Shown here one piece after another: positions 26,229 through 34,936 of a DNA stretch of 62,473 bases. The notes below the pieces were generated by a model. That model made no database searches. It worked only from the letters and a program-made list of their open reading frames with translations, and had not been told where the DNA came from. The DNA lies in assembly GCF_028330985.1 (NCBI RefSeq), contig NZ_JAQMUE010000054.1:1-62473 (forward strand), written 5' to 3'. Numbering within the stretch: the stretch's first letter is position 1; each line of letters begins with the position of its first letter. The translations under genes were made by a program, and so were the position numbers. This DNA comes from Roseofilum reptotaenium CS-1145 (GTDB lineage: Bacteria > Cyanobacteriota > Cyanobacteriia > Cyanobacteriales > Desertifilaceae).

Positions 26229-27446
26229 TTACTTTTCCTTTTTATCCTCTAAGAAGGAGTTGTTATGCAGATCTTCAAACATTTTTCTTACGTCAGAATC
26301 AGTATTTCTGCGTTTCTCCTGACTGATAGCAGATTTGCGCTCTGTATCAATGTTAGAACTTCGATCGCTGCCGTCTCCATTTGTGGCTTCAGATTCAGTA
26401 GATAAGTCGTCCACGAATTCCAACAAATCACCTAACACTTTTTTTACTAGCTTGAGCGCCCCGGAAGGGGATTTACTACCCTTAGCTTTCTTGCTCCGTT
26501 GATTCCTAGAATATTCCTGACTGTCTTCTCTGGATGCGTTATCAGTGCGACCCTCCCATCGAGTGTTTTGATAGTCTCCAGAGGTTTTTCCGTATTGACT
26601 CGCGGGATCTGAATATTTCTCTTTATTGAACTCAACTTCTTGTACAGTCGGCTGTTGACTGTACCTCTCTACATAGTAAGGTACTCCTTGCTCATCAAGC
26701 TCACTCGTCACGACACATTCAAATTTGGTGTGACCGAACAATTTGCTATCAACAAGCTCTCGAGGAAAGTTAATACAAAGAGATTGACATATTCCGGTTG
26801 AAAAAAACATGTTCCAAATAACTGGATCGCTTGCCTGGCGAGGAATCACCACTGTTCCTAGCTGACTATCTTTAGGAATTTCATAAAGTAAGGCTGATAC
26901 TTTTCTCTGCCATTCTCCGACCTTCTGAGAAGCTGCCGAACCTTGACTAAGGTAATTTGTTTTAGGAGAATATTGCGTGCTTTCTACTCTCCGCCAGTTG
27001 CTTGAACTGTCCCACCACCGATGGCTGACATAGTTGTCATACAATTCACCATACAGAGCCGGGTCTCGTATTGGGATAACGGGATCTCCATGACTATGCT
27101 TGGCCAAACCAACGAAAACCTGTACAGAACGACCAGCAGCATCGTGTGTCATTGCAAAGCTTTGTGGCTTACCAAGCTTAAAAGTATTTGAAGGCTCAGG
27201 GGCTAACGCTCTCGATATATCATATGCAAAACAAGACACTCCAAAAATAATGTGTCGATCAAGTTTAAAGGCTGACCAGCGATATGCTCGATCGTGTAAT
27301 AATTCAGGACTTTGTAAAGATGCATTGATATACTGCTGGGCTATTTTTCGATCTCGATTGCTAAAGTCTTCCGGGGCAAATAGTAATCGAAAGTCTTCGC
27401 TGTATGTTCTGCCGTATACGATCGCGGCAACGCTATGATTTTTCAT
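26229..27446 (-). CDS. GTPase-island protein, possible GAP1-like
   Basis: 405 residues. The N-terminal 250 residues are folded (VAAIVYGRTYSEDFRLLFAP, HRWWDSSSNW, GTVVIPRQASDPVIWNMFF, GICQSLCINFPRELVDS). The C-terminal 150 residues are charged and low-complexity (many Ser, Lys, Glu) and probably disordered. The opening YGRTYSEDFRLLFAPEDF recalls the N-terminal domain of GTPase-associated protein 1 in bacterial conflict systems, but this is only a resemblance by eye. It lies 40 bases downstream of the intact GTPase gene on the same strand, so it is the last gene of that operon and may be its effector or adaptor. Confidence 0.6.
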   Translation of the reverse strand: MKNHSVAAIVYGRTYSEDFRLLFAPEDFSNRDRKIAQQYINASLQSPELLHDRAYRWSAFKLDRHIIFGVSCFAYDISRALAPEPSNTFKLGKPQSFAMTHDAAGRSVQVFVGLAKHSHGDPVIPIRDPALYGELYDNYVSHRWWDSSSNWRRVESTQYSPKTNYLSQGSAASQKVGEWQRKVSALLYEIPKDSQLGTVVIPRQASDPVIWNMFFSTGICQSLCINFPRELVDSKLFGHTKFECVVTSELDEQGVPYYVERYSQQPTVQEVEFNKEKYSDPASQYGKTSGDYQNTRWEGRTDNASREDSQEYSRNQRSKKAKGSKSPSGALKLVKKVLGDLLEFVDDLSTESEATNGDGSDRSSNIDTERKSAISQEKRRNTDSDVRKMFEDLHNNSFLEDKKEK

Positions 27447-27486
27447 TCTTACCTAATTGTACTTACTTTTCCGTCAAATTATCAGC

Positions 27487-28512
27487 TTAAACTTCCTCTC
27501 CGTCAAAGTAAATATAGTAAGGTCTGTGACCTGATTGATAGTCATTAAGCTGGTTAAATAGAAGTTGGAGCTTCTGTTTTGCCTCCTGCTGTTCGCGCAT
27601 CATATTGTTAAGTCGATTCTCTCTATTTGTCACCTCTGCCCGAATTCTGGCTGTTTGGTCATCTCCACTCAAGCGAGACCATAATCTACGAACAATATTA
27701 CGATTTTCGGCTGCTCTCAACCGGCTACTACTTTCGCCAAGGCTTTCTTGACCAGCGTCTATTTCTTCTTCCATAGAGTCAATTCCAGCCTTATAATACG
27801 TGAAGACTGTAAAAATCAGAGGAATATGAACCCCATTAGGGTCTATCGAGCCACTATTGCTGTCAGAGGCAAGTTCTGTCCCCAGAGTCGATGGAACAAG
27901 CATAACCCATCCCTGGTGCTTCTTGACGAACAAGACAGAAAAGTACTGTTCGATCGTTGACTTTATCTGTTCGCGAGGAAGGTGGGAACAGAGATCGGAT
28001 TTTGTGATGAGGATGATAATCGTTGGAATTGGACGAGTCTTGAAACTGTCTTCGAGTAAGACATTTGTACGCTTCACAATTTGCGCCTTTCGTCTGTCAA
28101 CACTTCCATCTTTCAGAAAAAAGTCGCCTGGAATGCAAATAATCACGCAGTCAGTTACTTCTAGTCGTTCTAGCAACCGTTTCGTATCGTCAGTGCTTGA
28201 CCGATCTCGCAATGCCCCACCGCGATAATCGACCCAATCAAATTCAATCAGAGGAGTCGTCAGGCCATAATTAAAGGAAAAGTCATACCTAATGAAATCG
28301 CCAGCCCCAGTTGGGGGAGGCCATCTTTCCTCTGTTCCAGCCTGGTCTATGATATTGTTCCATTTTTCCGAAAGGTCTAGGTCAGTATCCGGATCGGTTG
28401 ATAGGACAAATCCTTCAATACCGAAGCTCATCATTTCATACATTGCCAGAAGGAAGCAGGTTTTTCCAGACTGAGTATCTCCTAGCATAGTTATCTTGAA
28501 TTCTTGAGTCAT
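27487..28512 (-). CDS. TRAFAC-like P-loop GTPase (double-GTPase conflict family)
   Basis: 341 residues, soluble. FKITMLGDTQSGKTCFLLAM is the G1/Walker A (K17), FDWVDYRGGAL occupies the G3/Walker B position, and IIILITKSDLC is the G4-like TKSD. The C-terminal 100 residues are a coiled coil rich in Glu and Arg. The opening and the WVDYRG motif resemble the DO-GTPase families described in NTP-dependent biological conflict systems; this is family-level recognition, not a search. It follows a truncated paralogue by 15 bases and precedes the 26229 gene. The start is an ATG at 28512. Confidence 0.75.
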   Translation of the reverse strand: MTQEFKITMLGDTQSGKTCFLLAMYEMMSFGIEGFVLSTDPDTDLDLSEKWNNIIDQAGTEERWPPPTGAGDFIRYDFSFNYGLTTPLIEFDWVDYRGGALRDRSSTDDTKRLLERLEVTDCVIICIPGDFFLKDGSVDRRKAQIVKRTNVLLEDSFKTRPIPTIIILITKSDLCSHLPREQIKSTIEQYFSVLFVKKHQGWVMLVPSTLGTELASDSNSGSIDPNGVHIPLIFTVFTYYKAGIDSMEEEIDAGQESLGESSSRLRAAENRNIVRRLWSRLSGDDQTARIRAEVTNRENRLNNMMREQQEAKQKLQLLFNQLNDYQSGHRPYYIYFDGEEV

Positions 28513-28527
28513 AGTTAAGCTCCATAT

Positions 28528-29484
28528 CTAATAGATTTGAAAAATAGAGTTGAAGATTCTTGAAAAGAATTTCAAAACTTTATGAAGTAAACGACCTAAC
28601 CTTTCAGAAAAAGTTAGCTTTGACAAGCGTATAGCATATGTACCAAGCGAACATCCTTGCTGTACTGATATTAACTTATTGGTGTACACCGATAGTGCGT
28701 TTGATGGCTCTCTTAGAGGTTTCAGAACTGAATATCGTTTCTCAATTATCTTTTCTGTTTCCTCTAACTTTGCTCGAGAGCGTTCTGCTTTAGTGCGGTA
28801 TGGTTCTTCTTCTAAGATATGTTCCTTTACAAGGTCGCGTATGCCGCCAAAGATGCCAGAGGCTTTATTGCTGTTGCTCAAATATTCAGATCTTTGCTCT
28901 TTCTTCTTTTCTTTTAGTTGCTCGAGTTCCGCTTGCAAACTATCTATTCGAGATTGGATTGCGACTTGTAGTGAGAATAATGTCGGTGCTTCAACGTTTC
29001 GCAGTCTCCTTGGCGTACAAGCAATTGGAACGAGAACGCTTTTTACTAATTCGCTTTGGCTTGTCAGATTTATAATGTTCTCTATTGGAGTTAGACCATT
29101 ACGTGTGTAGTTTTCGATCAAATCAGATTTTGTGAGTACGAGCGAGACAGGCATCTTTCCACGCACATCTTTCAAGGCTCCGCTCACCAGCGACGTAATA
29201 CGTCTGACCTTAGCCCTTTCTACTCGCATAGATTCAAGCTTGTAAGAATCAAAAAATAGTAGAATCCCGTCAGCCGTTCTAATATCGTTGATAACTTCTG
29301 TTGCAACACCATCCCCCCCTTTTTGAGATTCGAGCAGTGCATTGCCTCTATAGTCAGACCAAACAAAGCTAACAACCGGATTGCCCAAGTAGCAGAGATT
29401 GAACCGGTACTCACCCCTGTACTCTGTTGGAGCAGGATACCTTCCACTTCTGACAAAATCAAATAGCTTGAGCAGTTGATTTTG
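28528..29484 (-). pseudogene. Second GTPase of the island, lacking its P-loop
   Basis: The frame is open from 29484 to 28528. It aligns by eye with the neighbouring GTPase from its residue 50 on: SGRYPAPTEYRGEYRFNL parallels ERWPPPT and the following strand, VSFVWSDYRGNALLE parallels FDWVDYRG, and SLVLTKSDL is the G4 motif. The first 60 or so residues, including the P-loop, are missing; upstream the frame hits a TAA (29485-29487). No good start exists; a TTG at 29388 would give 286 residues. A deletion joined this remnant to the preceding gene, so it cannot bind nucleotide normally. Confidence 0.7.
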
Positions 29485-30152
29485 TTATGGCAGACTTCAG
29501 ACTCTAAGATGATTATTGGCTCAGATTTGAGCTGGCCAAATAAAGTTCTAATCGTACTACCTCCTCCAAAACGGCTACTGTCCCAAGAACGATCAAGTAA
29601 CTCGATAGGGCGGTCGTCACAATCTAGCGGAAAATGGCGATCGAATACGCTTCTTATTCTTTGAGCAACATACATCTCAAAATTGAGGTATTGTTCGCCA
29701 CTACTACCTCGGAAGCGATCGTAATCAATTTCTGGAGGTGCAAGAATCACTCGAATGGGAGTAGGCTTGCGATTTGGATATGCTTCAACGATATCTTCTG
29801 GAACCAGTTTTAGCGGCCAGTTATCAACACGCTTTTGATACCAAGATTGCCGACGTGCGTTTTCTCGCTGCTCTTGAACTATCAGAAGTTGCGTTTCTCG
29901 ATTCACCTGCAACATCTGGAGTTCCAATGCACGCCTTTTCTCAAATAACTCGCGCTGTAGTTGATGGTCGCCTTCTTTTGAAGCTTTTTCTATGGCATGA
30001 CGATTCTCGGCTAATTCTGCCTGTTTTTTTAGGCTCTTATTTGTATTTATATGGCTGACGGCCGCGTTAGCTGTTCCAGCGATCGCTATACCTAAACCAC
30101 TCACAGCCCAACGCCCTAAACCCATTAAACCTGCAACGATCGGAAGTGGCAT
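29220..30152 (-). pseudogene. Coiled-coil/membrane protein of the island, C-terminus lost
   Basis: 310 residues as read, but only about 1-220 look native. There is a weak hydrophobic N-terminus (IVAGLMGLGRWAVSGLGIAI), a coiled coil (about 35-100) and then a folded part with LKLVPEDIVEAYPNRKPTPI and GQLKSEPIIILESEV. After ESEV (29493) the reading frame enters the second GTPase gene out of frame, giving a nonsense tail of about 90 residues. The family, which I recall only as a cyanobacterial unknown, would be expected to continue as a beta-rich domain. The start is an ATG at 30152. Its product may be the membrane anchor of the GTPase system. Confidence 0.65.
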
Positions 30153-30433
30153 CTACTAAATCCCCCCAAACTGTACAAAGCAGAGATATGCTCCAGTTCC
30201 AAGTGCCCCACGACTTGTCCTAGGGGCACCAGGTATTGCATTCCCGTTTTTGTCATAGATTGTGCCTCGGCACTGCCATCTTCCGTAATGACTACTAGCT
30301 TAGAAGAACTCTTCTGTGATGTCGTTTGCGTAGCCTGCCCGACAGAGCTTAGACTTTTGTTAAATCTTTCAACCCGCTTGGGAGAAGCAACGGCTCCAGT
30401 CCGGTCTGAAAAATCGCAAACGGCCGCGCTCAA
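30125..30433 (-). CDS. Short reading frame upstream of the GTPase island (doubtful)
   Basis: 102 codons from a TTG at 30433, overlapping the start of the next gene by 28 bases. The middle, SSKLVVITEDGSAEAQSMTK and QYLVPLGQVVGHLELEHISA, looks protein-like, with a strand-turn-strand pattern. The start codon is poor and no ribosome-binding site is obvious. It could be a small first gene of the island, the tail of a lost gene, or chance. I recognise no family. Confidence 0.3.
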   Translation of the reverse strand: MSAAVCDFSDRTGAVASPKRVERFNKSLSSVGQATQTTSQKSSSKLVVITEDGSAEAQSMTKTGMQYLVPLGQVVGHLELEHISALYSLGGFSRCHFRSLQV

Positions 30434-30474
30434 GAAGCCTCAACTTCATTTAGAGTGGGTTTTACCGCCTTCTG

Positions 30475-30495
30475 CTTAACCAGAACTCAGGTCAA
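30475..30495. repeat. Solitary end of the TAACCTGAG repeat family
   Basis: GCTTAACCAGAACTCAGGTC is the inverted form of the ends at 26121-26225. Together they bracket the GTPase island at both sides in opposite orientation. A heptamer-type run of TTACCCA units follows at 30501-30520. Confidence 0.5.
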
Positions 30496-30508
30496 TGACC
30501 ATTACCCA

Positions 30509-32527
30509 TTACCCATTACCAGCACGTAGTGCATCATATCTACTTAGGGCAATCAAGGGGAAATATTGGGCGTAAAAGTGGTATTTGATATAGAAGTGGC
30601 AGGGGAAACCGGTTCCGGTAAATTCGGCTTCTTCCCATTGTCCATTAGGCAATTGGGACGAAAGTAAATAGTTCATTCCCCATTTTAAGGTATCCCAGGG
30701 GAAGACTCCCGTGGCTTCTCCGGCAGCTAGTAATCCAATTAACGCCCAAGCGGTTTGGGAGGGGGTGCTAGTACCGATTCCTTTTAAGCTGGGGTCATCA
30801 TAACTGCGGCAAGTTTCGCCCCATCCCCCATTGGCATTTTGGCAAGAAATCAGCCAGTTGGCAGCTTTTTCGATTTGGGTTGTATGACTATCTGGAGCAA
30901 TTAAGGCAAGGGCGGAGAGTACGCCACTGGTTCCATAAATGTAGTTTACGCCCCAACGGCCAAACCAACAGCCTTCGGGTTCTTGTTCTTGTTGGAGATA
31001 GGTTAAGGCTTTGCGGATTCGCTCACTTCCACATCGTTCACTTCGACTCCGCTCAGTGAACGATGTGGAAGTGAGCGTTGAGAGTTGCTCAGAATGGGGT
31101 TTTAATTCGCCGAGCATTTCTAGGACTCTGGCGGTAACATCGGCGGTGTTGGGGTCAATCATGGCTTTGAGGTCTGCATAGGGGAGACTATTTAACCAAT
31201 CTTGGTCGTTATCGATGTCAAAGGCTGCCCATCCACCGGCCTGACATTGCATGGTCATAATCCAGTCTACACAACGGGCGATCGCGCCCCATTTTTTTTC
31301 TTCGTTGGGTAGCTCTAACCCGATTAAACTCATGACTGCTGCGGCCGCATCGTCGAGATCGGGGTAAAATTGGTTGTCAAACTCGAATGACCAACCGCCG
31401 GGTTTACCGACTTTGTTTTTAATCGCCCAATCTCCATAGGCTAACACCTGTTTATCGAGTAACCATTCTCCTCCTTTAACAAGCGCGGGATGGTTAGGGG
31501 CTAATCCCGATTCTACCAGGGCGCGTAATACCCAAATGGTATCCCAAACGGGGGAAACACAGGCTTGGGTGCTATAGGTGTCTTCGGTTTCCATACAAAA
31601 TCGGTCTACGGCGGCTAATCCCCGTTGCACAAAGGGGTCGCGGACGCTGTACCCTAGACAGTGCAAGGCGAGCATGGAGTTGAGCATGGCGGGAATAATG
31701 CCACCCCAGTCTCCACTGGGTTCTTGGCGCTCTAATACCCAGCGCTCGGCGGCTTGGAGTCCTTCCTGACGAAAGGGAACCCAATCTAATTCTTCTGCAA
31801 GTTTAAATCCTTGGTCAAACCAGACAAAGATATCGGTCCAATCTTGGTTTTGGGGGAGTTCATAGCGGACGTTGTGGATACCTTCGCTGTAGAGTTCATT
31901 CAGGTTAAAGTCGGGGGTAATGCGATAGACGGGGCGGCGATCGCATACAATAATCAGAGGAACGGTGCTACTTCTAGCCCAACTGGATAATTCATGGATA
32001 TTAAACCAAAATTCATCGGGTAATAGCATCACCCAGGGGGGAATAGACGGCACACCGCGCCAGTCATAACACCCCAATAGGGCCAGATGAATCTTGGTAA
32101 AAATGCGGCTTTTGCTGATGCCTCCCTTTTGCAGAATCAGGGTTTTGGCTTTTTGCAAAGCGGGGTCAGATGCAGGCACCCCCAGCAGTCTGAGCGCCAT
32201 GTATGCTTCGACGGAGGTACTTAGGTCGCCCCCATCCCCATAATACAGTTCCCAGCCGCCATGGTCTCGTTGTTGCGATCGCAGATAAGCTTCCGTTTTA
32301 TGCAGCGGCCGAGTTTTGTCCGTTCCCCAAATTTTATGCAACATCACCATCTCTGCGGTGATGGTAACATTCGATTCGAGTTCCGCCCACCAGTACCCTT
32401 GGGGATATTGTTGCGAGAGCAGATAGGTTTGACTGTTTCTAATTGCCTCTTCGAGAGAAACAGAAGGCTGGGAACTGATAGGGTTTTGGCTGGACATGGG
32501 CATTGAGTATGGCGATCGCAGAGTCAT
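30509..32527 (-). CDS. shc: Squalene-hopene cyclase
   Basis: 672 residues, close to family length. It cyclises squalene to hopene and diplopterol at the membrane, the entry step of hopanoid synthesis. The catalytic DxDD is FYPDLDDAAAA (D390-D393). QW repeats are visible as GYWWAELESN, GGWELYYGDGGD, GDWGGIIPAM, GGWAAFDIDND, GCWFGRWGVNY and GGWGETCRSYDD. A palindromic repeat has inserted in frame at 31022-31075 and adds a Ser/Arg-rich loop (STSFTERSRSERCGSERIRK) between two barrel helices. The first ATG (32527) is taken; an internal Met 9 or 11 codons in is possible. Confidence 0.93.
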   Translation of the reverse strand: MTLRSPYSMPMSSQNPISSQPSVSLEEAIRNSQTYLLSQQYPQGYWWAELESNVTITAEMVMLHKIWGTDKTRPLHKTEAYLRSQQRDHGGWELYYGDGGDLSTSVEAYMALRLLGVPASDPALQKAKTLILQKGGISKSRIFTKIHLALLGCYDWRGVPSIPPWVMLLPDEFWFNIHELSSWARSSTVPLIIVCDRRPVYRITPDFNLNELYSEGIHNVRYELPQNQDWTDIFVWFDQGFKLAEELDWVPFRQEGLQAAERWVLERQEPSGDWGGIIPAMLNSMLALHCLGYSVRDPFVQRGLAAVDRFCMETEDTYSTQACVSPVWDTIWVLRALVESGLAPNHPALVKGGEWLLDKQVLAYGDWAIKNKVGKPGGWSFEFDNQFYPDLDDAAAAVMSLIGLELPNEEKKWGAIARCVDWIMTMQCQAGGWAAFDIDNDQDWLNSLPYADLKAMIDPNTADVTARVLEMLGELKPHSEQLSTLTSTSFTERSRSERCGSERIRKALTYLQQEQEPEGCWFGRWGVNYIYGTSGVLSALALIAPDSHTTQIEKAANWLISCQNANGGWGETCRSYDDPSLKGIGTSTPSQTAWALIGLLAAGEATGVFPWDTLKWGMNYLLSSQLPNGQWEEAEFTGTGFPCHFYIKYHFYAQYFPLIALSRYDALRAGNG
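31022..31075. repeat. Perfect 20-bp-arm palindrome inside the cyclase gene
   Basis: Arms CTCACTTCCACATCGTTCAC (31022-31041) and the exact reverse complement (31056-31075) flank a 14-base loop with TTCGACTCCGCTCA. The loop carries the same core as the repeat cluster at 1588-1743. The 54-bp length is a multiple of three, so the host frame is kept. Confidence 0.9.
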
Positions 32528-32678
32528 TCTACCGTAACTGCACGTCTGGAGTGAGCATACACGATAGAATACAATCCATTATTCCTGATTTTAGAAAGTA
32601 TAAATACTCAAAACCAAGGAACAGAGTCATTCATGACCCCAACCCCATCAGGCGTAATTTTGAAATTTTTAAGGTTTA

Positions 32679-33404
32679 ATGGATATGACTTCTCCAACCA
32701 GTAAACACGGTCTTATTAGTCGGGTACTTTCTCCTGCCTTACAACTGTGGCTCAGATCCCAAGCCGAAGATATCCAAGATTTACATCTGAGTATTGATGC
32801 CGGCGATCGCCAAATTCTATCGGGACTTATTCCCCACGTTGCCGTCCAAGCCAGTCAAGCCACCTACCAAGGACTCCATCTGAGTCAAATCGATCTCGAA
32901 GCTCAAACCATTCACACGAACTTACCCCAAGTTCTGCGGCGCAAACCTCTACGTCTGCTCGAACCCATCCTCGTCACGGGACAACTGCAAATTACAGCCC
33001 AAGAACTGCGGGACTCTCTGATCCCTGACGGTTTGCTCTGCCAAGGACTCACTGAATTGTTGCGAGAACTCCTCAAGGCAAGTGGAGCAGAAGGCGATCG
33101 CCTTCTAGCCACGTCTGTACCCCAGTGGCACAGCATCATCCTCGGCGATCGCCAACTGACTCTCAGTGCTACCTGGCCCCAACCCCACGATTTTCAAGCT
33201 AGTCTGAATATAGATAGCTCTCTAGAACGGGTTGAAGGCCATCTACTGCGCTTTCATCCCCTAACCATTCAAGCTCCAGATGGACTATTTCCTAATCCTT
33301 TAAATAGTCTAGAAATAGAGTTAGGGACTGAGGTTGCCCTTCAACAGCTCTACCTCAGTCCCGAAAAAGTTTTCTGTATGGGTCAAATTACCGTTCTGCC
33401 GTGA
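32679..33404 (+). CDS. DUF2993 (LmeA-like) lipid-binding domain protein
   Basis: 241 residues. LISRVLSPALQLWLRSQAED and LTIQAPDGLFPNPLNSLEIE with repeated amphipathic strands match cyanobacterial DUF2993 proteins. They are related to LmeA-type tubular lipid-binding domains. No signal peptide is apparent. The role in lipid or pigment handling at membranes is family inference. The ATG at 32679 is taken. It is transcribed divergently from the hopanoid cyclase with 151 bases between. Confidence 0.75.
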   Translation: MDMTSPTSKHGLISRVLSPALQLWLRSQAEDIQDLHLSIDAGDRQILSGLIPHVAVQASQATYQGLHLSQIDLEAQTIHTNLPQVLRRKPLRLLEPILVTGQLQITAQELRDSLIPDGLLCQGLTELLRELLKASGAEGDRLLATSVPQWHSIILGDRQLTLSATWPQPHDFQASLNIDSSLERVEGHLLRFHPLTIQAPDGLFPNPLNSLEIELGTEVALQQLYLSPEKVFCMGQITVLP

Positions 33405-33506
33405 TCGGGTAAGGTTCGGAAGTCCCCTTCCTCCCCTCCCCTAATATCAAATCCCCATGTCCCCGTGTCAATCATCTATAGCAAAGATCTAAGGACTTGA
33501 TGTGAG

Positions 33507-34421
33507 CTAACTCCCTGGGGACAACAGGGGCAAAAGCAAAGTAACAAAATAATACACTAAAGGCGCAGTAAATACATAACTATCAGCCCGATCCAGAATG
33601 CCACCATGACCAGGCAATAACTCGCCAGAATTCTTAATCCCCGCATCCCGTTTCATCATCGACTCAGTTAAATCACCGATTAAGCTGGCAATCCCAATCA
33701 TTAAACCCAAGGTTAACCCAGTGAATTCCCAATAGGGCCAATGGAGGAAATATGCCCCAGCCATAGCCACAATGATACTACCAATCACCCCACAAACGGC
33801 TCCTTCAACAGTCTTTTTAGGGCTAATTTGTGAGAGTCGAGTGCGTCCCCATAACTTCCCAAACGCATAAGCGCCAATATCGGCAGCCCAGATACAGACA
33901 AACGACAACAGGGTTAACTTAAAGCCCATGGGCACATCCTGCCAAGCGGGCCAATGACTGGGAAGGGCCAAACTCCATTGCAAACTAGAGGTTTCGCCCA
34001 TGGAGCGCAACCTGACCCAGTAACTGGGCAAATAGCCACAATAGAATAAGCCTAAAATAGAAGAGGCAATATCGGCGATCGTCGCTAACTTCGGTTGAAA
34101 GAGTAGATAAAAACAAATCAACGTACCCGCAACCGGTACAACGGCATCAGCCAAAGAAGACGAAATCGTACAGATGACCAACAAAATCTGGGTAATGACC
34201 ACAGTAGTCTTAGCGGCTGGGAGAATGCCCTTCGCCCGCACCATTTGAAAATATTCCCATTGACCGAGATAAACGATAATCCCAAATCCCAGGGTAAAAT
34301 ACCAGCCCCCCAAGAATGTGACCGATAGGGCAATGGGAATGGCCACTAAACCCGTGATTACACGAGTCCAAGGGAATGTAGAATTGGGGTGTTGAGGAGA
34401 TAATGAAGAGTTTCCGGACAT
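33507..34421 (-). CDS. cdsA: Phosphatidate cytidylyltransferase
   Basis: 304 residues from the ATG at 34421; an upstream TTG would add two residues. About eight hydrophobic helices precede the CDP-alcohol cytidylyltransferase signature: SMMKRDAGIKNSGEL, then PGHGGILDRADS. It makes CDP-diacylglycerol from phosphatidate and CTP in the membrane, the branch point to phosphatidylglycerol. It is convergent with the DUF2993 gene; the 102 bases between them hold no obvious terminator. Confidence 0.93.
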   Translation of the reverse strand: MSGNSSLSPQHPNSTFPWTRVITGLVAIPIALSVTFLGGWYFTLGFGIIVYLGQWEYFQMVRAKGILPAAKTTVVITQILLVICTISSSLADAVVPVAGTLICFYLLFQPKLATIADIASSILGLFYCGYLPSYWVRLRSMGETSSLQWSLALPSHWPAWQDVPMGFKLTLLSFVCIWAADIGAYAFGKLWGRTRLSQISPKKTVEGAVCGVIGSIIVAMAGAYFLHWPYWEFTGLTLGLMIGIASLIGDLTESMMKRDAGIKNSGELLPGHGGILDRADSYVFTAPLVYYFVTLLLPLLSPGS

Positions 34422-34638
34422 TAGCAAGGTTAAGAAGATTTAAGAAATCCTTTAGGACATTATAATCTATACGCCAGGATAGGGGATAGGGAGAATAATG
34501 ACGAAACCCAAAAATTGGAAAAGATTGAGTCCCAGAGTCTGGAGAATCGACACATTAGTGGCTGGAATAAATTTTCTGATCGGGGAAGAGTCTTCCTTAA
34601 ATATCCCCCTCTACTCTCCCCACTCCCTACCATTGAGG

Positions 34639-34936
34639 CTCCTCAAAGACAATGGTCAAGGGATTTGTTCAGAGACTTAACAGAAAATTTTTGATCCATT
34701 CTTTACCACAAAACCGATTAGTCAAAGGACGGGACTGGGATTATCGGTTAGTTCAGCACTTTGCGATGTTGTGGAGTACAATCTTGAATCTTTAAAGCCA
34801 TGTAGCACAACCCTATTACCTAGCGCGAAGCGCCATATCAAATTATTCAGAAACATCAAGGAACAATACACATGAGTCCGAACTTGGAGGAGCAACAGTG
34901 ATTGTACTCTCTTTAGAGAAATTTTTAAGAAGGTAA
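34639..34936 (+). pseudogene. Fragment of a histidine kinase ATPase domain
   Basis: Plus-strand frame: KDNGQGI, then a TAA (34678-34680), then KIFDPFFTTKPISQRTGLGL, the N-to-G2 stretch of a HATPase domain. A REP-like repeat (34811-34837) and a frameshift follow, then a kinase-like end reading GGATVIVLSLEKFLRR and stopping at 34936. The same FDPFFTTKPIGKGTGLGLS motif lies in the intact kinase next to it on the opposite strand, so this is probably a decayed, inverted duplicate. It occupies most of the 34428-34924 gap. Confidence 0.75.
34811..34837. repeat. REP-like hairpin inside the kinase remnant
   Basis: CCCTATTACCTAGCGCGAAG followed by CGCCATA is the reverse orientation of the 7037-7062 repeat family, with the heptamer-like tail on its left. 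Confidence 0.65.
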
